A stretch of 64,000 bases of DNA from Apostichopus californicus (Eukaryota > Echinodermata > Holothuroidea > Aspidochirotida > Stichopodidae): positions 1-64,000 of the forward strand of contig JAIPMN010000565.1 of NCBI GenBank assembly GCA_020650975.1, written 5' to 3'. Position numbers and translations under genes: made by a program. The notes beneath the pieces were generated by a model. The model saw nothing but the letters and a program-made list of their open reading frames with translations. It did no database searches and was not told where the DNA came from. Position 1 is the first letter of the stretch, and each line of letters begins with the position of its first letter. Positions 47,730 through 57,500 of this stretch are shown piece after piece.

Positions 47730-50099
47730 CTAAAGGAGAGAGAAATAAGAATGATATATGGTTTCATATAGATAATTATTAAAGGCTACATCATTTCCGA
47801 CAGGGCACCAAAAGTTATCAATATTTTTGAACGAATGTAATTAATTTTTATATTGAATTCACTATATTACTTGCTTTTAATCATAGGCATCAAACTTAAA
47901 CAAGAACCAAATTGCTTGGTGAAATTCATTATAATTGTTGAGCCACTGAATTTCATATTAAAGTGAAATGACTCAATCAAATTCATCAATCTTCTTGCCA
48001 TATAAATAAATACAGTGACTTGAGTTGATGATTTGACCCGAGCATGGAAAATGACTACCTGGTAACGACAACTTGACTCAACCTTTGAATGAAGAAGTCC
48101 TGTTAGAACTCTGTAATTCAAATTTGCTTTAATTATGATTCCCTAAAGAAAGTGCACAAAAGTGTTGATAAAATATAGTAAACATACCCCAGCAGAATCA
48201 TGAGTGAACCTTAAAACAATAACCTCTTTAATAGACAAAAGGAGGACCAGTTTAAATAAAATGAGCATCTTTTATAAACAACTATACAACCCACCAGAAA
48301 CAATAGTTCTAAAACAGTTGTGGAAACTTACGGCCTATTATCAAGCATAATTAACTCATTGAAAGTTATAAATCAGTTTAACCTATCATATCAATGCATT
48401 CAGTAAAACACGATCCTCCACGCTCAACACCAAATGCCCATAAAAGATCACTGTAGATCCTTCCCCCCCCCCCCCAGCTTCCACCTACTGCCCTCCCACC
48501 CTCCCACTTCATTTTTCATTTCTTTACTCCAGTATAAAATTACAGAGAAGTTTATAAATAGGATAAAAATATAACAATATACAGAACATCAAAATACAGG
48601 TTAAGACAAATCAAAGTTTATGAGATTAAGTTCATAATGAAACAAGTTCTTAAAGAGTAATAATTCTAAAACATGATCAAAAAGCTACAATAAAGGATCT
48701 GGAGCCGTTTTGTACATAATGAAGCCTGAAAATTTATGAACAAAATTTAAGGAAACTTCTTATTCCCTCCATCCCTGACAAGATTTCTAACTCTACATTC
48801 CAAGACTCTGTGCTATACCTGATAGCATACTGCCCCCTTCAGGTCCTTGGATCAATCAAACAACATTAAAACAGCTTATAGACTTACTCAGCAATATCTT
48901 CCATGACCCCTTGATATTCAGCTTCAGGGTGTTCATGAGGGACATCCAATTCCTCTATTGGTTCTTGTCGTATAAGATTATTATCTTCATCTACATCCTG
49001 AGCATTCACATCATCATCATCATCATTATCATCACCATCATCATCACCATCATCATCATCATCATCCATAACTCTAGATTGAGCAATTTCCTGTTCTGCA
49101 TTTTCGTCGCCATCCGTTCCGTCGTTTACCCTCTCATCAGCAACGGGCTGGTCATGTGACTCGGCAATGGCTACCTCGGCAACAGATGGTTCCTGCCCTT
49201 TATGCATGTATTTCTCGGCAGGATCGTGGGTGTGTTTATCAGAAGGAAACTCTCCTAACACAAATTCTTTGAAACTTTGAAAAGAAAACCCTGCTCCTGC
49301 TTCAGGTGGAAGAGGACCTGTAAAATGACAAAATGCATCATTTGATCCAAAACAAATTTCTTAAATAGGTCATTACTATAGCCTATCAGAAATCTTAATT
49401 TTATTCTTACTATGAAATAAGGAATGATTACAACATTGAAAATGTTACTCGTTGTGAACAGCAAGTTGTCAGACTTTTCTGTTTCTTCAAACTCTGAAGC
49501 GTAGCAGGCAGGCAGAAGAGCATACATATTCATACAGTTAAAGCCAAAAGTTTATAACTCACTATTCTCATGATTTTAATTAGTCTAATTTTGTCATTTA
49601 AATCCTATAAATTGTAATCATCGACACATAGCCTTCTTCTCTAAAGGTGGCATTCTCAGGACATAGGTATCTGGAGAAACAAACTGAGGTCAAAAACCTA
49701 CCAAAAACAAGTCTTTTGACCATTTAAGAGCATTAATGGTCTTTAGTATTGGCACAAAATTTCAGTATGCTAAGAAACTTTTCAAAAAAACTCTTTTTGA
49801 CCTTCTAAAGGATTCCCAAAGATTGACGAATGTTAAACTTGACCATAAATTGTCTCAGAGAGGTGATACTGTGATATGCTATAGTGGCAACGGTTAAACG
49901 TGTTGACAGTTGGGCAGGGCTGACCATTATTTAATTTTCTAGCAGACTTAGGGCCAATAATAATGAACTTTAAAAAACTTGTACATTGGCAGATAAAACA
50001 AAATTTACCATAAGGAAGGCCATCTGTAACACACACCAGGACCATGAAGATGGCCATTCCAATGTTGAAAAACTTGAATACTTCTGTTCTGCAAACCAT
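47687..50099 (-). CDS. Predicted small secreted Asp-rich protein, whole gene
   Basis: Three exons (50099-50009, 49317-48888, 47729-47687) join with matching phases (1, then 2) into 187 codons. I do not recognise the family. Visible parts: a signal peptide at residues 1 to about 27 (basic start MVCRTEVFK, hydrophobic core IGMAIFMVLVCV); a short Pro/Gly/Phe-rich stretch (31-54); a mixed charged region; a near-pure Asp tract (115-133, with Gly and Asn interruptions); a Glu/Asp-rich tail to VTLKEEI. There is no transmembrane segment after the signal, no cysteine after residue 23 and no EF-hand. The product should be exported or sit in the secretory lumen, and the Asp tract suggests low-affinity calcium or cation binding (inference). 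The ATG at 50099 is preferred over an in-frame ATG at 50153 because it starts the signal peptide and has a strong context (ACAATGG). If the intron at 48887 is not removed, the protein ends at 174 residues. Confidence 0.65.
48888..49317 (-). CDS. Secreted acidic protein, exon 2
   Basis: Encodes residues 31-174, including the Asp tract. The acceptor is TCATTTTACAG|GT and the donor GCTGA|GTAAGT is a full consensus. The codon after the donor would read TAA at 48886-48884 if unspliced, so a shorter isoform is possible. The Asp tract is written almost entirely with GAT, making a (CAT)n-type microsatellite on the + strand. Confidence 0.7.
49010..49066 (-). repeat. Coding trinucleotide repeat (Asp tract)
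   Basis: Nineteen codons of GAT with GGT and AAT/GAC interruptions, read as 17 or so Asp with Gly and Asn. On the + strand it appears as CATCAT... with ATT and ACC interruptions. Confidence 0.85.
50009..50099 (-). CDS. Secreted acidic protein, exon 1 (signal peptide)
   Basis: Encodes residues 1-30 and one base of codon 31, ending CTTATG|GTAAAT. The hydrophobic stretch is bounded by Lys/Arg before it and Thr-Asp-Gly-Leu-Pro after it, a normal signal-peptide layout. The join to exon 2 reads LPYG|PLPPEAG. Confidence 0.6.
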
Positions 50100-50839
50100 T
50101 GTTAAATTGATGGTTACAGATTTATCTTTAAGATGACGTGTACGTGTGTACACTTAATCCAAAATTTGGTTTATTTTCAAAGCAAACTTCGCTATCCAGT
50201 ATCGACCAATAACGATCACAGAAAGAAGAAGCAAAATAAAAACAGATAAGCTTAATATTGATGATTTGATTCCAAAAATATATTTATCAGGCTCTTTCAA
50301 GTCCTGACTGTCCAATAGTCACTGTAGCGACTAAGACATACAAAAAGTCCTTTTAGTACACAATTCAGATTAAATGAAATATCAAGTTTAACAAACTGTC
50401 CTGGCTTACATGTGAATGACTTTGGTAGTATTTAACGACTGAGGGCTAACGCATGTATATAATTGAGACTGTTAGTACCGATGCACAGACACGAGAGAAT
50501 GGTGAAATGATTCAAACAAAACGGTGAATTGTCAATATCTCTACTATCCATACAATTCCACCAGCTGTCACCAATTAAAGAGGAGGCTAGCCCTGTTACA
50601 AAACAAACTTTCCCATGTTGGTTCTTCATTTCAAAATAAACATTACAAATGTCAACCATTCTGCCCAGTATTACATATCTATCTGTTCATAGACAGATTG
50701 GAAACTCCAGCTTGCAGTATAAGTACCATGAGTTAAAGAGTACAAGTAGAATTCCCTTCATGTGAATACTAGTACAAACCTCTAACTCTTGAGTATGAAC
50801 ATTTAATATTGCATTAGTACCTCTACTCCAAAATGCTCT

Positions 50840-51492
50840 GATTACGAGGACGAGTAAAAATTTAAAAAGGTCAGTACAGGAAACTATACCAGAATACATA
50901 CAAGTACGGGCCGTCAGACACACTACAAAGTCTGGACTAAGTATTTTAATGGATATTATTACACAAACCATGTTAAAGAAAACAAAATTGCTTGGTGAAA
51001 ATTCGTTACGATCAATCTTTAGAATTCACGGACATGATGCTACACTTTTGTCCCTTCGAAGAAATAAAAATGTTTGCTGCAAAGCCTGCCAATTATCAGT
51101 TTCTTTCCGCACTAGCCCCCACCCCCTCCCTCTCCCCTGAGTAAAATTCACAAGGGTGAGTAAAAGTATATGCAACCATGCCAGAATNNNNNNNNNNCCC
51201 CCCCCCCCCCCCCCGAGTAAAATTCACAAGGGTGAGTAAGAGTACTGGCAACTATACCAGAATACATACAAGTGTACTGTCCGACTCACTACAAAGTCTC
51301 GAAGTCTCGAATACTACATTCAATGGATATTATTACACAAACCCTGTTAAAGAAAACAAAATTGGTTGCTGAAATTTTCTGCTTTCCTTTTCCATTACGA
51401 TCAATCTATAATATTCGTGGACATGATACTAGTCTTGTCTCTTAGAGGATATAATAAAGGTTTTTGCTGCAAAGCCTACCAATTATCAACAG
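50840..51492 (+). repeat. Tandem duplication around an assembly gap
   Basis: Unit 1 (about 50840-51138) and the last unit (51215-51492) share ACTATACCAGAATACATACA, AATGGATATTATTACACAAA, TTAAAGAAAACAAAATTG, ACGATCAATCT, GACATGATGC or GACATGATAC, and GCTGCAAAGCCT. A third copy begins at 51139 (GAGTAAAATTCACAAGGGTG, same as at 51215) and is cut off by the gap after CCAGAAT, so the array probably has at least three units. Confidence 0.8.
51188..51197. other. Assembly gap (10 N) beside a poly-C run
   Basis: Ten N followed by 17 C. The left flank stops in the middle of a repeat unit and the right flank begins at the end of one, so the true missing length is likely near one unit (about 300 bp or more) rather than ten bases. 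Confidence 0.9.
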
Positions 51493-52699
51493 ATTGATGC
51501 AAATCATATTTTGAAGATTTCTTGAAATACCACACAGACGAACCAATTTACGCACAGCTTTTGTGCAAGCATGAATATGGCATTATAGCAGATCACACTG
51601 TGCCAAAAACACTGATTAGACTCTCTTTAAAATCAACATTTCAATGTTTACATACGGCACATCTGCTATAAATAAATACCAAGCAATGATCTAAAAAGGA
51701 TTTTAAACAAGCAAACTGCCAGATAAGGGGATATTTGATGAAATACTTACGGACAGTTGAGTGGAATATGTACGTTTACGTAGCACCGTGCAACCTTCAT
51801 AGTAATGAGAACTAATTTTTTTCCCCCTTTTCATTGTGAAAAAAAAAGGTTGCAGGTGAGATGAGACTGCCTCACACTGATTACAACGACCGTCCGAGAC
51901 GACAATAAATCTTTTCGGACGCATAAAAGTACAGATGAGGTTTGGCCGCAGACAACCAGTTTATTTACAGTACATGCACTATCAATCAGATACTTTGTAT
52001 TTGTAATACATACATCAAGTTTGACAAACAACTTAGCAGAACACCCTACAAAGGAAAGTCTTCCGGTTCTCTTGTAAATTTGCAAATTTTGAAGTAGAAA
52101 AAAAATAAGTACTGTGGTTTGCAAAATAAATGCAGGCAAAGTAATATAGGCAGGAAATTGAACTTGCATCTGTTTTGGGCAGACTTAATGCTAACAGTGG
52201 GTTATGCTGTATACAAGGAGTAAATTACACTTCACCCTAGCAACAACTTCACATAAAGCTAGTGTTATCCTGTCCATTTGCTTGATCGATCCAAATACCT
52301 TTTAACGAAAGGTCACCCTTTTTAATGAAAAGGTACCCAAGTTTTTGGGCCCTAAAACCAAATTACTCAACTTATCCACTCTCAACCCTAGTCTCCTTGC
52401 ATCAAGACTTAGTGATCATTTTCAAAAAGTTTAATAAGCTTCTTAGAAAAGGGTATAGTTAGTACACATGATCTTAGCCAAAATGCAGAGAAGGTATTTG
52501 TTTGATCAATTGATCCAAGTAGCTCCTTGCAAGTTCGTACCATGCACAGATCTGTGGGCAGCTTTACATCTATGCACAGTATGATTTGTATTGTAAACAC
52601 ATTGTGCTTGATCAAGCATATAGTGTGGCTGCAGTAACATCATATATTATCCAGCGAGAGAGAGGTTGAATCAGTAGCATCATTCTAGTAGCACTGATT

Positions 52700-53290
52700 C
52701 TACTGTATTTTCTATGATATGTGATACCAATATCCTATTACTGTATAACAATATCATTCATTAGCATGAGTTATCAAGTTGTACTTCAAACAGTAATGAA
52801 AGCTAACCACCCAGTTGGGACAAGTTTTTCTACACTGTAGTGTCATGTCTCGCTTTCCGAGCACTCGTATTGTCAGTACGAGCAGTATGAATATCATGTT
52901 TCTATCAGATCAAGGCTAGGAACTGTTTGTACTGTCAATACACATGCTTTGAGAGCATGATATTGGAGCACAGTTTAGAGAAGTATTAGCATTAGGAAAT
53001 TGTCCCAACTGGCTGAGTTACAGTTTTGAAATCAATATTTATTTTTTTCTATGACTAGTGCAACCAATACCCCATTATAACAATATAGTTCATTAGCATC
53101 AGTATTCAAGCTGTATTTCAAACAGTAAAGAAAGTTTACAGTTTTGAAATGAATATTCATTTTTTTCTATGATATGTGATACCAATATCCCATTATAACA
53201 ATATCATTCATTAGCATGATTAATCAAGTTGTTATTTCAAACGGTAAAAAAAGTTAACAGTATTGAAATGAATATTCATGTAATCATTAA
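52700..53290 (+). repeat. 118-bp tandem repeat interrupted by a MITE
   Basis: Units at 52700-52807, 53020-53137 and 53138-53256, plus a partial one at 53257. Each has ACAGTTTTGAAAT(G/C)AATATT, TTTTTCTATGA, ACCAATA(T/C)CCCATTATAAC, ATTCATTAGCAT and TTTCAAAC(A/G)GTAAAGAAAG. The first unit is separated from the rest by the inserted element at 52808-53015. Confidence 0.8.
52808..53015. mobile_element. MITE with 16-bp inverted ends, copy 1
   Basis: Left end CACCCAGTTGGGACAA and right end TTGTCCCAACTGGCTG are inverse at 15 of 16 positions. The element is 208 bp and non-coding. Flanks AGCTAAC (left) and AGTTAC (right) look like a decayed 6-8-bp target duplication when compared with the uninterrupted tandem unit (AAGTTAACAG). 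A second copy lies at 55644. The superfamily is unknown to me. Confidence 0.8.
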
Positions 53291-53454
53291 TAATTTAAGA
53301 AAAACAATGAGTTGCTTATATTGCTACATTATGCTAGAAGTCAGAAGTACGATAAAATTGAAAAATAAACAACACCCACCAGTGGTGGTACTTGTTTTGT
53401 GATTAAGTGGAAAATTTGCCCCACCCCCACACTAACAGGTTCGCTGCTTTTTCA

Positions 53455-54119
53455 TGGTGTCAGAAGTGGGATTTGTTTCATCAGCTATACCAAACAGTCT
53501 CAGCCCAGAAGAAGTACAGAGGTGATGTATTGCAAATTTATCAAAAGCATTTACTTTTTGCCTGTTCAAGTTGGGATTGTCAAGGTTTTCAAGTAATTAA
53601 AAAATATATAAGAAAAAACATGCTATAGAGAATATTCCATATCATTTGCAACAAGCAGTGTTGGCACAGGCTTATATTTAAGTTTCCATAATCTATAACA
53701 CAAGAGCAGAGAAAATTAGAGAGGCTCCCAGGTTGCACTCGCAAATTATACTAACCTCTTATATTGTAACACATTTGTACTGACTTTGCAAGATGGCAGA
53801 CCCAGAAGAACCACAAGGTGTAGACATGGCCATGATGAGTCAGTTCTTCCGTAAAGCTATGGGATTTCAGGAAATTCCCCAAAACAAACTGAGTAAATAC
53901 AGAGGCTCGCCTCGTCGTCATGGTGACCCATCCTTGCAAGAATGGCTAGACGACTTTAATAAAAAGGTGACAACGTACGAACTGTCCGATAAAGGCAAAT
54001 GCAAGGTCCCGGCGGATCATTTCGGGACTAGCAAGACAGGAGGTGATGTGATTATCTCCAAAGGCAAGGGAGAGTCTGAAAGATGTCTTGGGCTGTCTGA
54101 AGCTCTGCAACCATTTTGA
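53455..54119 (+). mobile_element. Gypsy-like LTR retroelement fragment (broken fossil)
   Basis: Parts seen: at 53455-53473 a primer-binding-site match, TGGTGTCAGAAGTGGGATT, complementary to the 3' end of a leucine tRNA and preceded directly by CA as at the end of an LTR; then from 53793 a Gag-like frame with SKYRGSPRRHGDPSLQEWL, a motif of Gag N-termini in Gypsy-type elements. The extent of the 5' LTR is unclear. No protease, polymerase, envelope or 3' LTR was recognised. The copy is clearly incomplete and broken, and moderately old. It lies just beyond the poly(A) signal of the coiled-coil gene. Confidence 0.6.
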
Positions 54120-54206
54120 AGAGAATCTGTTTCCTGCTGGGCATATAACTCTATCTACAACACCCTTCTTCCACCCATTCATATGATTCCAAGCAATGCC
54201 AAAACA

Positions 54207-54212
54207 TTTATT
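54207..54212 (-). terminator. Poly(A) signal of the C6orf163-like gene
   Basis: AATAAA on the minus strand (AATTAATAAATGTTTTGG), about 110 bases after the TGA at 54321. It supports the six-exon gene ending here. Confidence 0.6.
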
Positions 54213-54320
54213 AATTTGGCAAATTTTTGGAAAAATACCACCACATTTTATGGGTCTGATCATAAATTGCTTCTATCAATCTTCAATACACTGAGCTGAA
54301 ACTTCTGAGCGAAACGTTCG

Positions 54321-54557
54321 TCACCTTGTAACGGGAGCGAAATTCATCTGCTTGGTGACGTCATGACTCGTTATGTTTCCGTGTTTGGTATGGTAATTGA
54401 TGAATGAGGGCAGCAGATAGAGATCAATATCCTCGCTGTCTCTTCGATCCCAGTTGTGGTCGTACTTCATGCCGTGTTTACGGAGTCTCATCATGTAGTC
54501 CGAGTGATATTTGCCGTCGGTGTAATCCAAGAAACGTTTGTAATCTCTTTGAATATC
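54321..54557 (-). CDS. C6orf163-like, exon 6 (terminal)
   Basis: Seventy-eight codons plus TGA at 54323-54321. Acceptor ATTTCTCGCAG|GAT. An AAG|GTGACG donor-like site overlaps the stop, but splicing there does not keep phase with the next downstream minus-strand exon (49317), and a poly(A) signal follows, so I end the gene here. Confidence 0.85.
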   Translation of the reverse strand, partial: DIQRDYKRFLDYTDGKYHSDYMMRLRKHGMKYDHNWDRRDSEDIDLYLLPSFINYHTKHGNITSHDVTKQMNFAPVTR

Positions 54558-57500
54558 CTGCGAGAAATATGAAACAACATACTTGGAGTATGATGAGCCG
54601 AGTCAAAGGCAAACAGGTTTGTGATACTTCCTCTTCCCAAATACAAATGTAATCTGAAGCAAACATTTCGCTAGATTTTTGCAAACGTGAAAACGAAAAT
54701 TGTAAATTATCACTGATCACAGAAGATAGTGAAAAGAAGTGCATCTGCTTTGAAGTGCAACAGGTTCTGAGAGTAGTAGTAATCAAATGCAACACAGTTT
54801 TTAAAGTACAAAAATGGTCTCTAACCCCCCCCCCCCCAACCCCATCATACCCCCCACCCCACCCAACAACAAAAGAGGGGAATAAAGGAACAATACTAAG
54901 AAGACTACATAGTGACTAAGAATTCACCCAAGAATGTTACATATATCTTAAGGAATAGGTTGGATTCAAGTGTAGCAGAAATCTTGATAGTCAATTTTAA
55001 ATGTTTGACTGCATTTTTTCATCCGTAAAATACTGGGGAAAGGGGTCCCACAAAATCATATAATCAACCAATAGAGGTTTATCACATGACATAGTATCAA
55101 AGCAGTCTAGTAGCCTATTTAGCACATACAATAAAGGGTCATCAGTATTTGGCCACAAATTTTAGCTTGCTAAAACTGCTCAATGCTTTTGAAAATACTT
55201 ACAACATTAAGGAGAGTTTAAATTAGACAATTCAATGTTTTAATGTTAGGAAAAATGCTGTGAGGATGCCAGTGCCAATATTTGACTGTCTAACATATTT
55301 AAGGGTAATCCTGTTGTCCTTTAAAGTCATATGTGGCGTAGCTGGTGCTATTTAATGAATACATAGAGACTGTATGTCTTAACAAACTCTATGTAACCAG
55401 GCAGCCAAATTTCATGGCATATAGTTTACCACTTTTACAAATCACGATTCGGGGGTGGGGGAGGGGACTTAATTAACATCAGAACATTGATTTAATGTAT
55501 TTATTGCTGTCATTGCTGTTATCATATTAAAAGTCAAGTGTTGAATCTGGTAACTGTGGCCAATGGAAAGTGCCCCTATTTTATGAAACCTTGATCTGGT
55601 TGGGAGTTAACTTGCAAACTTGGAATCATGAATCTTTTTCCAACACCCATTTGGGATGACGTTTTTAAATGCTCTACATTCATGACATGCTTCAAGGCAT
55701 TTATCAGTATGAGCAATAGGAATATCATGTTTCTATTAGATAAAAGTTAGAAACTTTTCATACTGTCAGTAATTGATTTAATTTGAGAGGAGAGTGCAGA
55801 GTTGTTTTAGCATCAGCATACTGTCCCAAATCTGGCTGTTTGGAATAGAAAATCTGGCAGGCATTTGTTCCATGTTTTACTGCAATTGTTGCATTACACC
55901 GCTGTAGTGCACAGCATACATACATATATGTTTCTGTACAGTATTTGACATCTGTAAAAGCTGAATATTTAAATAATAACTCACCCTGAATTCAATCTGC
56001 ACCAATTCCCTCGCAGCAACTTCATCTCGATTTACTCTTCGTACATTTTCAATACTGAATGAAAAAAATAGAAAAATGAACTAATAAGCTGAATTTTTAA
56101 GAGTATGCAGTGACGTCAGGCTCAACGAAAATTAAATGATTGGAACCTGCAAAGACATTGGTGGATTAAACAAGTCAGTTCCAATACAATGGCATCAAAA
56201 TATAAGTACAATAAGCTAAAAAATCTTGAACTCCTCAGATATTACCGGTTATGTGTGTGTGTATGTCATTTTTCTCCTTGCATTTTGATTTTACATTTTG
56301 TACCAAATATACAAATTATTGATATATTTCTTAAACTGCAAGGACATTAAAATTTTGTATGTATGTATGTATGTATGTATGTATGTATGTATGTATGTAT
56401 GTATGTGTGTGGTTTTTCTCTCCTTGCATTTTGACTACATTTTGTTCCAAAATAATTGAAATTTTGTGCACGATATTTATCATAGTACTGACTAATGTGG
56501 TTTAAAACAGAGTTTTTACAAATTTATTTTTGACAATCCACTAATCACCTATTATTGAAACAGTGGCACCAACACATCCAGAGTCCATAGAATAGCAATA
56601 TTGTCAATTTTTTTGACAATTTTTGACAATTTGTTATTCACCTATCATTCAAACTGAAACACTGACACATAGAGCGTCCAAAGAATAGACAGCATTGTCC
56701 CAACATTATAGAACAGCAATTGATTGATTAAATATATGTTATTGATTTGAACACTTAATATCTCTTTCAACTAGGCATGTAATATTTGCACATAATTGCA
56801 TACCTCCCATACTAGAACTTTGAGATCTATGTTTCAGCGAATAATCATTTATCTGGTATTGCATCGCAAAATGCTATGCAAATTTAGGCAACTTACTAAG
56901 GATTTATAGCACTTTTTGTACACAGAATCCAAAAGTATTTTATAACAGGCCAAATTAAGAACCTTTAAAACTGCTACAGATAATTATACCACTACATTTT
57001 TCCATGTTTTAAATTAGAGAATAAATTGTTCCAATGAGGGATAAAGCTTTGCCCAGGGCTGAAAAGTACAAACTTAAGACATTGCATGAACATTACTTGA
57101 CTCTCTAGCATATTTGGGAACAATTCTCATGACATTCAATATTTTTTCTGACGAAGCCCAGCTGCAACGCATACACTGTATGTATGTGAGTCTCAGAAGT
57201 GAAAGGTACCCACTAAGGCTACCATTAAACATACATCATGGCAATGTACTCAAGCTTTGATATCTATAAAAATATAATCCTGACAATTTATACTCAAGCT
57301 TTGATATCTAGAGAAATATAATCCTGACGATTGATACAGTGATGCAACAACACAAGAGGAGGGTTGCCACGGGAACATCACTAAAATCAAACTACTTACA
57401 TTCCCTCCAATCTATCTACTTCTGCTTGGTGTAACCTAGCAACCCTCTCGGCCTCCTCCGCTGCTTGCCTCTCACAATCTTCGATCGTCTGCTTGATGGT

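Larger units (their letters stand above)
50100..54190. other. Spacer between the acidic gene and the coiled-coil gene
   Basis: Both neighbours are on the minus strand; this is upstream of the acidic gene. It holds a tandem duplication across an assembly gap (50840-51492), a 118-bp tandem array split by a MITE (52700-53290) and a broken LTR-element fragment (53455-54119). The parts 50160-50840 and 51495-52690 show nothing recognisable. Confidence 0.6.

Noticed and set aside
48911-49159. 82-codon Ile-rich plus-strand frame
   Set aside because: Antisense shadow of the Asp-tract exon (CAT repeats read as Ile).
49317-54321. Joining the C6orf163-like gene to the acidic exon as one long gene
   Set aside because: The donor at 54325 is in phase 2 while the acceptor at 49318 needs phase 1. 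A stop, a poly(A) signal and a separate signal-peptide exon in the right phase (50009) favour two genes.
54478-54795. 105-codon minus-strand frame overlapping exon 6
   Set aside because: Different frame from the conserved exon; shadow.
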